Below, piece after piece: positions 1 through 8,692 of a stretch of DNA of 32,896 bases. Source of the stretch: Methylobacterium brachythecii (GTDB lineage Bacteria; Pseudomonadota; Alphaproteobacteria; Rhizobiales; Beijerinckiaceae); contig NZ_JACIDN010000014.1 of assembly GCF_014196345.1 (NCBI RefSeq), positions 1 to 32,896 of the forward strand, written 5' to 3'. Position 1 is the first letter of the stretch; each line of letters starts with the position of its first letter. The notes under the pieces are model-generated. The model worked only from the letters and a program-made list of their open reading frames with translations. It was not told the DNA's origin and searched no databases. Made by a program: the position numbers and the translations under genes.

Positions 1-90
1 CCGAACCCGAAGCGCGCTTTGCCCAGACCGAGGTACAACCCTTGGCCGCCTGACCCAAACCAAAATGGCCTCCGGGAAACCCGGCGCGGT
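1..90. other. left edge, no recognisable gene
   Basis: This stretch lies beyond the stop codon of the IS5-type remnant that starts at 91. It has no start codon with a ribosome site and no inverted repeat that I could pair with a partner. It may be the degenerate 3' end of that IS or its chromosomal flank. Confidence 0.3.
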
Positions 91-583
91 TCACTTGTTG
101 TGACGGATCCTGCTCTTGCGGCCGCGTTTGCCCGGGATGATCGGCGTGATGCCGCTCTTGCGTAGGTCGGCGCGCAGCCAATCGGCGTCGTAGCCCTTTT
201 CGGCGCTCAGGCGGCGGATTCGGCCGGGCACGTCGGTCGGGACCGCCGGAGCGGCGTTGACATCGCTGGCGTTGCCGGCGTCACCAGGAGGACGCCGGGC
301 CGGCCGAGGAAATCACTGTGCGGGTGGACATTGGTCGTCTGGCCGCCGCGCGACGGGCGAATGGCCTGCGCTGTCGCCCCGCTTTCCCGCAAGCGCCGAG
401 CAATGCGCTTGCACGTAGGTGCTGTCGATGGGAGCCGCCACGCGCGAACAGCCAGCCTTGGCAAGGGCCGCCAACATCCTCCTACAGAAAGCATTCCGGG
501 CCATCTGTTGAAGCGGTTGTAGACGGTGGTGCGAGCCCCATACGCGGAGGGCAGTCACGCCAGCAGCAACCCGAGGTGAGCTA
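91..583 (-). pseudogene. IS5-family transposase, C-terminal part, frameshifted
   Basis: Translation of the minus strand in alternating frames gives the IS5 landmarks in order: Y-G-A-R-T-T-V-Y-N-R-F-N-R-W, then M-L-A-A-L-A-K-A-G, P-I-D-S-T-Y-V-Q-A-H, a Q-A-I-x-P-S-R-G-G-Q-T-T stretch, and R-A-D-L-R-K-S-G-I-T-P-I-I-P-G. At least three frame changes and an internal TGA break the gene. It stops at 91-93, well before the usual R-N-x-I-E-R-x-F-x-R-L-K-D-F region, so the last catalytic Glu is missing. No functional product is expected. Confidence 0.75.
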
Positions 584-923
584 GAGCCGTTTCCGTTCAT
601 ATTGGGTCGAAGGCATCGTATGGCTCGGCGGCGTCATATTTTCGGCATTCGCGAGGATGGAAGGCCTTGAAGGCTTCTCGGATGGCGGCCCAAAGGTCTG
701 GCCCAGTGCGCGCGGCAACTGTCCGCAGAAGTGCCTTCAGCTTGGCGAAGGCCTGTTCGATCGGGTTGAAATCCGGGCTGTAGGAAGGGAGGTAGAGCAA
801 GCGTGCGCCGGCCGACTCGATGGCTTTCCGCACGCCAACCACCTTGTGGACGTTCAGGTTGTCTAGAATGACTCTGTCGCCGCGCTTCAGCCGCGGGACC
901 AGGGTATCGGTGACGTAAGCTAG

Positions 924-1753
924 GGTCCGGACCCATAAGTTTGGCTTGGCTGGAAGCAGTGCGATTCCGTGCTCTCGATGGAGGAGCGGATGGATCATTT
1001 TTGGCTGACGGACGAGCAGTTTGCGAAGATCTCATCGCACCTGCCGACGGACACGCGGGGCAGGGAGCGCGTGGATGATCGGCGGGTGATCAGCGGGATC
1101 GTCCACGAGCTGAAGAGCGGTGGCCGCTGGCCGGACGCACCGCGTGAGATCTACGGGCCGAAGAAGACGCTCTACAATCGCTTCGTGCGCTGGGCAGAGA
1201 AGGGCGTCTGGGTCGAATTGTTCGAGACACTCGCGCACGCCGGGGGGCCGCCGGCGCAAGTCCTGATCGACTCCTCCGCGGTGAAGGCACACCGTTGCGC
1301 CGCCGGGGGCAAAGGGGGGAGCAGACCCAAGCCATCGGTCGCTCGCGTGGTGGGCGCACCACCAAGATCCACGCGCTCATCGATCGGCTCGGACGCCCGC
1401 TCGCCTTCCTGCTGACCGGAGGACAGATGGCTGACTGTACGGCGGGTGCGTTGCTCTTGGAACGCCTCCCGGCCTGTTCGATCCTGCTCGCCGACAAGGG
1501 CTACGACAGCGACGCCATCCGTCGGCAGATCGAGGCGGCTGGAACTGCGCCCAACATCCCGCCCAAGGCTAACCGCCGTTGGAAGCCGTGCTTTTCGCCC
1601 GTGCTCTATCGCGGCCGCAATGCCATCGAGCGCATGTTCGGCCGCCTGAAGGACTTCCGCCGCATCGCCACCCGTTACGACCGTCTAGCCAGCAACTATC
1701 TCGCCGCCATCTGCATCGCAGCAATCGTCAGCTACTGGTTATGAGTCCGGAGC
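924..1753 (+). mobile_element. IS5-family (IS427-type) element, innermost layer, CTAG duplication
   Basis: The ends are inverted repeats: GGTCCGGACCCATAA just inside 922-938 and the complement TTATGAGTCCGGAGCC at 1739-1754. CTAG occurs on both sides (920-923 and 1754-1757), the 4-bp target typical of IS427-type members. Excision of the element with one CTAG rejoins the host IS630 frame exactly. Its gene needs only the usual -1 frameshift, so this is the youngest and possibly still active layer. Confidence 0.88.
990..1744 (+). CDS. IS5-family transposase, two frames joined by -1 frameshift
   Basis: A DDE transposase that would cut and rejoin the ends of the element around it. The start at ATG 990 follows a GGAGGAGCGG ribosome site; a longer in-frame start at 969 has none. 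The first frame gives the N-terminal domain (H-F-W-L-T-D-E-Q-F, D-D-R-R-V-I-S-G-I-V-H) and V-L-I-D-S-S-A-V-K-A-H with the first Asp. At the G-rich run AAAGGGGGG (about 1311-1319) the reading must slip -1 into the frame that gives Q-A-I-G-R-S-R-G-G-R-T-T-K-I-H-A, then A-D-K-G-Y-D (second Asp) and R-N-A-I-E-R-M-F-G-R-L-K-D-F (Glu). All three catalytic residues and the normal C-terminus are present. Such a slip is the known expression mode of this IS group, so I read it as programmed, not as damage. Confidence 0.88.
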
Positions 1754-2701
1754 CTAGGAAGCGCTAGCCGTTCGTCGCTCCGTCGAACACGGTGGTGGCG
1801 ACGAGGCCGCTCGTACGCAGGGCGGCGGTGACCGTGGTGGTTTTGTAATTTCCGTGCAGAGCGGAGATACGGCAGCGCTCACCCTGTGGGGATCGACCAT
1901 AGGGCCGCACCATGTTGATGGCGGCCGCCGTCTTGTCGATGAAGAGGAGGCTGTCCGGATCGAGATCGAGTTGGCCGTCGAGCCACGCCTCACGGGCTGC
2001 CATTATGTCTTCGCGTTGCTGCTCGTCTGCGTGAAGAGGCCCTTCTTACGGGTGAAGCCATGACGACCGAAGAACCGCCACAGCCCGCTTGTGCTCGGCC
2101 ACGGTGTCGCGCAGTTCCCGGAGGAAGATCTGCAGATGCTTGCGGCAGATCTCCAGGATCGTCTCGCATGAGCCTCGATGACGGGCGGAGGCCGGTCGCC
2201 ACCTGCGGGCTTGGGCGCGATCTCACCCGCATCCCGGAAGCGCGCGTGCCAACAGATCGCGCTGGCCTTACCGACACCGAAGCGCTCGGCCGCATGCTGC
2301 CGCGAGGATCCTGCTTCTATCGCTTCGATGACACGCTCACGCAGATCGACCAACAAAGCTGACGGCATGACGCTCTCCTGCGACCGCCGACCATCGAATC
2401 AGAATGCGGCAGGCACTGCTACCCCCGACTCAATCTGAGGGGGAACGGCTCTAGCGCAGGATGCCTCAGATGATCTGCAGGTCGTCCTTCTGCTCCGGCC
2501 CGGGCTGATCGTTGGGCATGAACGGGGCCATCACCGCTCACTATCCGTCCGAGCGCCGGAACAGGTCAGCCATCGCCGCGTCCACACTGCAAAACGGCAG
2601 CGCTGGATCACAAAACCATATGCTACACAATGCCTTACTTCGGCCCGAACTTTATATCATGGGTCCGGAATGAACCGAAAAACCTCAGCAGCTTTATAAG
2701 G

Positions 2702-3781
2702 CTAGTGGTGCGAGTCTAACACTAGGTGCCCACGCTTCGCGGCTCGGATGATGCGATCCAGATCGGAGGTCCAGACGAAGGGCTTTGGTCGGCTGTTGGT
2801 CTCCGCCACGAAGCGTTTGATTGCGGCCTGGATGTCGACCAACGATCGGAACACGCCTCGTCGTAGCCGCCGCTGCGTGAGCTTGGCGAAGAAGCCTTCG
2901 ACGGCATTGAGCCAGGAGGCCGAGGTCGGGGTGAAGTGGAAGGTCCAGCGCGGGTGCCGGTCGAGCCAGGCGCGCAACTTGGGGTGCTTGTGAACCGCAT
3001 CATTGTCGAGGATCGCATCGACGACCTTGCCGGCTGGCACGGCCGCCTCGATCGTATTGAGGAAGCGAATGAACTCTTGATGGGGGTGCCGCTGCATGCA
3101 GCGTCCGATCACCTTGTCCTCCAGCACGTTCAGAGCGGAAAATAGCGTCGTCGTGCCGTGGCGCTTGTAGTCGTGGGTGCGGGTCGTTGGCTGGCCCGAT
3201 TTCATCGGCAACGGGGCCTGCGTGCGGGCGAGCGCCTGGATCTGGGACTTCTCATCGACCGAGAGCACGACGGCATGAGCGGGCGGGTCGACGTAGAGCC
3301 CGACGACATCACACAGCTTGGCCGCAAAGGCTGGGTCGGTGGAGAGCTTGAACTGGCGGACCCGATGCGGCTGCAGGCCGTGCCCACGCCAGATGCGCTG
3401 GACCGATGAGACGCTGATGGCCGCCACCTTGCTCATGGCCACCGCCGTCTAATGCGTCGTCTCTCCGGGAGGATCGCCCTGCGTAAGAGCCACAACGCAG
3501 TCCACCACCACTAACCCGAGCGGCGGGATGCGCGCCGGTCGCGTCTTGTCCCGCAGCAGTCCCTCGACACCCTCCTGAGAATAACGTTCCTGCCAGCGCC
3601 AGACCGCCGTCTTGGATACGCCGGCCTCGCCCATGATCGCGTGCGTGCCCAGACCATCCGCGCTCAGCAGCACGATGCGCGCCCGCCAGACATACTTCTG
3701 CGCGATGTTCCGGTCCCCGACGATCGCCGTGAGCCGGTCGCGATCCGTAGGTGTGTGGGTGATCGAGATGCCGTGCCGCAT
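2702..3781 (-). pseudogene. IS630-family transposase with a single nonsense codon
   Basis: The minus-strand gene starts at ATG 3781 with the helix-turn-helix half (G-V-S-K-T-A-V-W-R-W-Q-E-R-Y). It reads to G-D-P-P-G-E-T-T-H, where TAG (3451-3449) replaces a codon that is normally Trp in this family. The same frame then continues without break through S-V-Q-R-I-W, S-V-D-E-K-S-Q (first Asp), I-L-D-N-D (second Asp) and W-L-N-A-V-E-G-F-F (Glu) to the stop at 2702. One G-to-A change would thus explain the whole lesion. The two halves may still be made as separate polypeptides, the second from ATG 3442, but activity is doubtful. Confidence 0.85.
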
Positions 3782-3801
3782 CCCAACAGACTCGCATCAC
3801 A
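2705..3801 (-). mobile_element. second IS630-family element
   Basis: A transposase gene on the minus strand is bounded by short inverted repeats that share TGCGAGTCT: GTGGTGCGAGTCT from 2705 on the left, and the complement of AGACTCGCATCAC around 3788-3800 on the right. The element is about 1.1 kb, as expected. It differs in sequence from the IS630 at 584-2451. The stop codon of its gene lies in the left repeat. Confidence 0.75.
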
Positions 3802-3803
3802 CA

Positions 3804-4096
3804 ATCGAAGCCGAAACCCCAGACCGACTCTCCTGCCAGATTTCAGCCACTAGTTCGAAACAATGCGCTGACTGCCGTGCGCTGGACCTGAACCGAAGGA
3901 TTGCCTACACATCCGCGAACCCAGGGCGAAAATCCTGATCCCGCAGCATTCCCAGGCAGCTCAAAAAAAGCTCAATAGCACCTTAATTTCCGAAAGCGCC
4001 CAGATACCTCAAGTAACGTTTTAGGGGAAATCAATTTTTGCCTTAAACGGTACTAGATACAAATGCGTATTCTTACAAATATGGAGCATAAGCCTG
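3804..4096. other. intergenic region upstream of the sugar operon
   Basis: No gene is seen here. The composition changes from GC-rich IS sequence to AT-rich sequence at about 3960, which marks the edge of the glycan island. The promoter of the following operon should lie in the AT-rich 130 bp before 4097, but no convincing -35/-10 pair stands out. GGAG at 4083-4086 is the ribosome site of the next gene. Confidence 0.4.
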
Positions 4097-4510
4097 ATGT
4101 GGAAACTTATAAATTTTCGGAAGATATTCGACAGTCGCGGCAATCTCACGCCAATCGAAGGCGAAGAGGATATATCTTTCCGAATCGCGCGCGTATATTA
4201 TCTATATGACATTCCTAGCGGATCGGTCCGGGCCGGTCATGCCCATACCCAGCTACAGCAAATTTACATACCAGTCTCAGGTAGTTTTGATGTTGAACTT
4301 ACTGACGGAACCAATACAGACGTATTGCAATTAAATAGACCAGACCAAGGTTTGTACATAGGTCCCGGTGTTTGGCGAATTATAAAGAATTTCTCGGCTG
4401 GTTCAGTTTGCTTAGTATTGGCTTCGGCTAAATACGACGAGGAAGAATATATTCGCGATAAAGATAATTTTGATTTGTTCGTGCAGAAGCACCTGCAGAA
4501 ATCCCAATAA
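4097..4510 (+). CDS. cupin dTDP-4-keto-6-deoxyhexose 3,4-ketoisomerase
   Basis: A 137-aa single-domain cupin of the FdtA/QdtA type (WxcM-like family). The enzyme moves the keto group of dTDP-4-keto-6-deoxy-D-glucose from C4 to C3, the committed step towards 3-amino-3,6-dideoxy sugars. Family marks are D-S-R-G-N-L near residue 12, R-V-Y-Y-L-Y near 32, the R-A-G-H-A-H motif at 45-50 whose two histidines (48 and 50) line the active site, and L-Y-I-G-P-G-V-W-R near 86-94. Length is normal. GGAG lies 10 bases before the ATG. It is followed after 19 bases by the aminotransferase that uses its product. Sequence alone does not tell whether the product has the gluco (Qui3N route, qdtA) or galacto (Fuc3N route, fdtA) configuration, so no symbol is given. 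Confidence 0.88.
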   Translation: MWKLINFRKIFDSRGNLTPIEGEEDISFRIARVYYLYDIPSGSVRAGHAHTQLQQIYIPVSGSFDVELTDGTNTDVLQLNRPDQGLYIGPGVWRIIKNFSAGSVCLVLASAKYDEEEYIRDKDNFDLFVQKHLQKSQ

Positions 4511-4529
4511 ATTAGTCGAGAGAAGCACC

Positions 4530-5681
4530 ATGCACGGCGTTCCTTTTTTTTCTCTACAAAAAATACATCACGATACCCAGTCGATGCTTGAAGATGCTTT
4601 TCGCCGCGTTTTTGAGAGTTCATATTACATACTAGGGAAAGAGGTTGCTAGCTTTGAAACGGAATACGCCCGCTTCTGCGGTGTTCGACACGCGATAGGC
4701 GTCGGCAATGGGCTTGATGCACTCACGCTAATCCTACGCGCTCTCGATATCGGTCCGGGCGACGAAGTAATTGCACCAGCGCATACGTTTATCGCGAGCT
4801 GGCTGGCGATAGATCAGGTAGGAGCGACACTGGTGCCGGTCGAAGTCGATCCAACAACTTACAATATCGACCCCGACGCAGTCCGCAAGAGCATTGGAGA
4901 ACGGACAAAAGCTATATTAGCTGTACATTTGTATGGACGCCCTGCGCCTATCGACGATTTGGTACAGATCGCGAGAGAATATAGTATTCCAGTCATCGAG
5001 GACGCGGCGCAAGCCCACGGTGCAATTTATCGCGGACAACGCACTGGCAGCCTTGGCTTGGCCGCCGCATTCAGTTTCTACCCGACAAAAAATCTGGGTG
5101 CGTTGGGAGATGGGGGAGCAATAACGACGAACGATGACGAGTTCGCCCGCCGCGTCCGAATGCTCCGGAATTACGGGTCGCAGCAAAAATACGTCCATGA
5201 AATTATCGGCACGAATTCCCGTCTCGATGAACTTCAGGCTGCATTCCTTCGTGCTAAGCTCCGTTTTCTGGACGAACAGAACGCATTACGTCGAAGCATC
5301 GCTTCGCGTTACGCGGAAGGTTTAAGCGAATGTCCGGACCTTGTACTTCCGGCTCCGGCAGATGATGGAGACGAGCATGTTTGGCATCTGTATGTAGTGC
5401 AATCACCGAAGAGGGACGCGCTGCAGGCCGGGCTAGAACAACGCGGTATTGCAACATTGATCCACTATCCTGTGCCATGCTTTAGCCAGGATGCATACAA
5501 AGAGCATAAATTTTCTAATAAATTTAGCATTTCCCAGACAATTGCGGACCGCGTTCTCAGTCTTCCAATGTGGCCGGGCATGTCCGACGAGATGGTGGAA
5601 CAGGTCATCGCAGCGGTGCTCGAAGTATGTTCTCATTTAGAAAGCTCACCTAGAAATCAAGCAAACAATTGCGTCGACTGA
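4530..5681 (+). CDS. DegT/DnrJ/EryC1 family PLP-dependent 3-keto-sugar aminotransferase
   Basis: A 383-aa fold-type I aminotransferase of the FdtB/QdtB type. It should transfer an amino group to C3 of the keto sugar made by the preceding cupin. Visible marks: G-V-G-N-G-L-D-A-L at 57-65, A-P-A-H-T-F-I-A-S at 82-90, I-E-D-A-A-Q-A-H-G-A at 156-165 with the Asp that holds the PLP ring, and S-F-Y-P-T-K-N-L-G-A-L-G-D-G-G with the PLP-binding Lys187. The frame is open 20 codons further upstream to 4470, but that part overlaps the previous gene; ATG 4530, after GAGAGAAG, gives the family-normal start V-P-F-F-S-L. It is co-transcribed with the cupin. Confidence 0.9.
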   Translation: MHGVPFFSLQKIHHDTQSMLEDAFRRVFESSYYILGKEVASFETEYARFCGVRHAIGVGNGLDALTLILRALDIGPGDEVIAPAHTFIASWLAIDQVGATLVPVEVDPTTYNIDPDAVRKSIGERTKAILAVHLYGRPAPIDDLVQIAREYSIPVIEDAAQAHGAIYRGQRTGSLGLAAAFSFYPTKNLGALGDGGAITTNDDEFARRVRMLRNYGSQQKYVHEIIGTNSRLDELQAAFLRAKLRFLDEQNALRRSIASRYAEGLSECPDLVLPAPADDGDEHVWHLYVVQSPKRDALQAGLEQRGIATLIHYPVPCFSQDAYKEHKFSNKFSISQTIADRVLSLPMWPGMSDEMVEQVIAAVLEVCSHLESSPRNQANNCVD

Positions 5682-5796
5682 TCTTTATATTGCTAATTTG
5701 GAATACTGGTACGGTACTTACTGTAATATTATTTTTGCAATAGATTCGGGTTGGTGTAGTATGTTAGTTTGCGCCGTATGGGGAAAGGTGCGCTTA

Positions 5797-7503
5797 ATGT
5801 TTTCGGGTTATTTTGCGACCCGCATCCTTTCGGTACTCGGGCGCTTGAGAGTTCCCAGGTTCTGGGGTTTAAAAAGGCACCGCTTTGTATCGTCGGAACT
5901 GAACGAAGAAATGATACTGATCCGACCACTATTCGACGAGGCTTGGTATCGTAAACAATGGCCCAAGGCGGCGACGTTTAAAATGGATTTGCGCGTCCAT
6001 TATCTAACAGAAGACGCGGCTCGTTGGCATTCGCCGCATCCGTTATTTGATGGCACTTGGTATCTTACTCATCATCCTGATGTTGACGCTCTGCGCGTCA
6101 ATCCACTCGTTCATTATCTAAGAGTGGGCGCACACCTCGGTTATTCGCCTAGCCTAGCGTTCGATACCTCTTGGTATTTGCGCAACAATCCTGATGTCTT
6201 AGAGGCGGGAATCAACCCGCTTGTTCACTTTGTTGCACACGGCATACACGAGAAAAGATCTCCTAACCCGTTCGACGAAGTTGCCGCCTTTAGAAAATTT
6301 GCGAAGTCCGGCAATGCGATTAAGGCAATCCGACTACTCGACTGGCGTCAGCAGCTCCTGCCTCTTGACGGGGAATTGCTTTATACCGAAATATTTCGCC
6401 TACAAAATATGAGAACACTCATAGATCAGAAAGCATCGGTATTAGCTCGCCCTGAGTGCCACGCGTCGCGCGACGCCGATTTAATGAGGCTGTTTCAGGT
6501 ATCCGGTCAGCGAGACTTTGTCTCAGTGCTCCAGGCTACAATCGTCGGTGGACTACCTTCGTTAATTGTCGAAGACACGTTTATTCCAATCCCGTTTTGG
6601 TCTTCAAGTATTGACGATTGCTTGAGTTCCGGATCTCAAAACGTCTGGGTCTCCGACGATTTAGTAATCGCTAAATTTAGAAGAGCAAGCCGCACCTTTA
6701 TCCCTAAAGGTATTTACATATCGAGTGCCAGTCGTGATGGCTTCTTCAGTTTTATTTCTGAAATACTACCTATTAGTATTTTTATCAAACTGTATAATAT
6801 AGATCTGCAAATACCGTTGCTCGTACCAGCTTTCACAGACCTGAGGTCTAGGACTGCTCTCCAAGCCGTTATTGGCCTGGACCGTCCAATCATCGAGCTG
6901 GATACTGATTTATCCTACAATACGGATATGATTTACTGCCCTGTAGATCTTTACTCCAGCGCTCAACCCGGCGGACTAGATTTGCAATTTCACGTGCCAT
7001 TATTACGTTTTGTGCGAGAACAAATTGTATCAAGCACAATCAAATCTGACTTTCTTCGTACTAGACGAATGTATATTAGACCAACCGACCGCTCTCAGCG
7101 CCTTGCAAACGAATCGGAGGTCTGCGCTGCCCTAGTCGACTGCGGTTTTGAGATTCTCGATGTTGATGAACTTTCCTTCGAAGTCCAGGTCCGACTTTTT
7201 TATAGTTCTGCGCTCGTCATTTTGCACGCGGGCTACGAATTTGCCAACGCTCTTTGGTGTCAACCCGGATCGCAGATTTTAGTCATCGAAGGCCTTCGCC
7301 GCCATGACTACGCCAATACCCCATTAGGACACACCATTGCCGAATTCAGTACCATTCACGTTTTCAAGGCAAGTTTTGGCCGCGCGGCCGACGAGGAAAC
7401 GAGCCTTGGATCTCGCCCGCTTCTTCCCCTCGACGACTTAAAATTTATGATAGAGAGAATGACCGCGGCTCCTGGAACGTTGAGCCATAGTCGTCATAGT
7501 TAG
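5797..7503 (+). CDS. GT61-type glycosyltransferase with N-terminal NPDV repeats
   Basis: About 568 aa. Residues 45-160 hold three tandem copies of a repeat of about 37 residues with the pattern F-D-x-x-W-Y-L-x-x-N-P-D-V, then N-P-L-V-H-Y-L and G (copies start near 46, 84 and 122; the first is the most worn). The C-terminal half (about 290-560) has the features of the DUF563/GT61 family: a V-S-D-D-L-V segment, G-F-F-S-F-I-S-E-I-L-P, M-Y-I-R-P-T-D, then L-H-A-G-Y-E-F-A-N-A-L-W-C and G-S-Q-I-L-V-I-E. These enzymes transfer sugars to surface glycans. The frame is open back to TTG 5698. ATG 5797 is preferred because GGGGAAAGG precedes it at good distance; ATG 5761 is an alternative. Function of the repeats is unknown. 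Confidence 0.75.
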   Translation: MFSGYFATRILSVLGRLRVPRFWGLKRHRFVSSELNEEMILIRPLFDEAWYRKQWPKAATFKMDLRVHYLTEDAARWHSPHPLFDGTWYLTHHPDVDALRVNPLVHYLRVGAHLGYSPSLAFDTSWYLRNNPDVLEAGINPLVHFVAHGIHEKRSPNPFDEVAAFRKFAKSGNAIKAIRLLDWRQQLLPLDGELLYTEIFRLQNMRTLIDQKASVLARPECHASRDADLMRLFQVSGQRDFVSVLQATIVGGLPSLIVEDTFIPIPFWSSSIDDCLSSGSQNVWVSDDLVIAKFRRASRTFIPKGIYISSASRDGFFSFISEILPISIFIKLYNIDLQIPLLVPAFTDLRSRTALQAVIGLDRPIIELDTDLSYNTDMIYCPVDLYSSAQPGGLDLQFHVPLLRFVREQIVSSTIKSDFLRTRRMYIRPTDRSQRLANESEVCAALVDCGFEILDVDELSFEVQVRLFYSSALVILHAGYEFANALWCQPGSQILVIEGLRRHDYANTPLGHTIAEFSTIHVFKASFGRAADEETSLGSRPLLPLDDLKFMIERMTAAPGTLSHSRHS

Positions 7504-7541
7504 TTTCTCCATACAAAATTAGGCGATCTAAATCGCACCAT

Positions 7542-8531
7542 ATGAGAAAAACAGTGCCGATCGTCAGCTTCATAGTCACCTTCTACCAGCAAAGGCCTTT
7601 TATCGAGAGGGCTATTCGAAGTGCCTTGGACCAAAATTTTGATGGCATAGAAGTCATTGCGGTGGACGACGGCTCGACCGACGGTAGCTCGACGCTCGTG
7701 AGCAACATCGACGACCCTCGGCTAAAGCTGATCGTTCAGGATAACCGCGGGCCAAGCCTAGCAGCAAATGCTGGTATTGAGGCGGCTAGTGGGGAGTACA
7801 TCGCCTTATTGGGCGGTGACGACGTCGCCCTGCCAGATCGCATATCTCGACAGCACGATCTGGTTTCGCGCGGATATACTGATATCGCCTTCGACGTCCC
7901 TCTGCTGATCGATGAAAATGGTTTGCCACTATCGAACGCTGCTTATCCTGCTTTCTCGCGTCGAGAAGGCGGCCAAAATCTACAGGTATCGCTTGATGTT
8001 TTATTTTTCGACAAAAATTTTTTGTGTGCTCCGTCTGCTTTCATGCGCAAGTCAACGTTCTCAGAAGTCGGTCCGTTCAATCCGGGTCTTATTCAACTGC
8101 AAGATTTCGAGTATTGGATACGTTGTCTCAAGAAAGGCTTCCGTTTAGACGTAATCTGCGACGGATTAACGGCCTACCGGCGGCTTACCAAAAGCAGGAA
8201 CTTATCGAGTGAAGTGTACATGAATCGTATTCTATTTGAAGAGGATTATATTATGCGTCGTTTTTTTGACGACCTGGACATGCCGTCGCTCCGAAAACAT
8301 TTTGGTAAGTACATTCCATTTCAATTCGGCGATTCTTTTGGTGAGACGGCTCTCGCCAAAGCTCTAATTTATTTATACCATCGGCATTATGCCGTTTCAA
8401 ATATGGCTTTCGAAATTTTAATCGACATCCTGAAAGACGATGCGCAAACGCGCGAAACAGCAACATCCGTCGGTTTGACGATGCCGGTGATCTTCAACGA
8501 GATGCTATCTCTCCGACGGAACGCTGACTAA
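7542..8531 (+). CDS. family 2 glycosyltransferase
   Basis: A 329-aa GT-A fold glycosyltransferase. The nucleotide-sugar site shows in S-F-I-V-T-F-Y at 9-15, V-D-D-G-S-T-D-G-S at 41-49 and the metal-binding G-G-D-D at 91-94; L-Q-D-F-E-Y-W-I-R near 185-195 matches the catalytic-base region of the family. No membrane segment is evident, so it works in the cytoplasm or at the membrane face, adding one sugar to a glycan. It follows the GT61 gene by 38 bases in the same direction and is probably part of the same operon. The sugar it moves cannot be read from sequence. Confidence 0.85.
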   Translation: MRKTVPIVSFIVTFYQQRPFIERAIRSALDQNFDGIEVIAVDDGSTDGSSTLVSNIDDPRLKLIVQDNRGPSLAANAGIEAASGEYIALLGGDDVALPDRISRQHDLVSRGYTDIAFDVPLLIDENGLPLSNAAYPAFSRREGGQNLQVSLDVLFFDKNFLCAPSAFMRKSTFSEVGPFNPGLIQLQDFEYWIRCLKKGFRLDVICDGLTAYRRLTKSRNLSSEVYMNRILFEEDYIMRRFFDDLDMPSLRKHFGKYIPFQFGDSFGETALAKALIYLYHRHYAVSNMAFEILIDILKDDAQTRETATSVGLTMPVIFNEMLSLRRNAD

Positions 8532-8692
8532 GTACTCGTAATGTTGCTTGGCCCTCGTCCCGAGTTACAGTGATGCGGCTTGGTCAGTACATAATCCTTG
8601 AGAGAGAGTGTCAATGAGAATATTATGATATCAATATAAGGCGGCTCGTTGTACGAGGCGACATACAGGTTTTTATTAAGTTTGTTCGAGCG

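Larger units (their letters stand above)
597..2368 (-). pseudogene. IS630-family transposase, interrupted by an IS5 element
   Basis: The N-terminal helix-turn-helix part starts at ATG 2368 (A-A-E-R-F-G-V-G-K-A-S motif). A frameshift near 2003 leads into the central part (F-I-D-K-T, normally F-I-D-E-T, the first catalytic Asp). Removing the insert between the two CTAG copies restores an open frame reading F-L-A-Y-V-T-D-T-L-V-P, which shows where the IS5 element landed. The C-terminal part carries V-I-L-D-N-L-N-V-H-K and D-F-N-P-I-E-Q-A-F, the second Asp and the Glu. An in-frame TAG at about 1764-1766, just before the insertion point, plus the frameshift make it non-functional independent of the insertion. 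Confidence 0.85.
584..2451 (-). mobile_element. IS630-family element with flanking TA, middle layer of the nest
   Basis: Imperfect terminal inverted repeats are visible: GAGCCGTTTCCGTTCA at 584-599 and its complement TGAGGGGGAACGGCTC at 2436-2451. Both are flanked on the outside by TA (582-583 and 2452-2453), the dinucleotide that IS630/Tc1-type elements duplicate. The element lies inside the IS5-type remnant and is itself interrupted at a CTAG by the IS5 element at 924-1753. Without that insert it would be about 1.03 kb, the normal size of an IS630. Confidence 0.85.
91..2573 (-). mobile_element. IS5-type element remnant, outermost layer of a triple IS nest
   Basis: The two ends of one IS5-type transposase gene lie on the minus strand on either side of an IS630 element. 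The N-terminal part is at 2454-2573 and the rest at 91-583. The two parts join logically: the right part ends within the conserved D-L-Q-I-I-x-G-I-L segment and the left part resumes just before L-P-S-A-Y-G-A-R-T-T-V-Y-N-R-F. Several frameshifts and stops show that it is long dead. Terminal inverted repeats could not be located. It is the oldest layer of the nest because the other two elements interrupt it. Confidence 0.75.

Noticed and set aside
4030..4075. Sigma-70 promoter for the sugar operon
   Set aside because: TTGCCT and TACAAA are present but with wrong spacing; no other pair is convincing.
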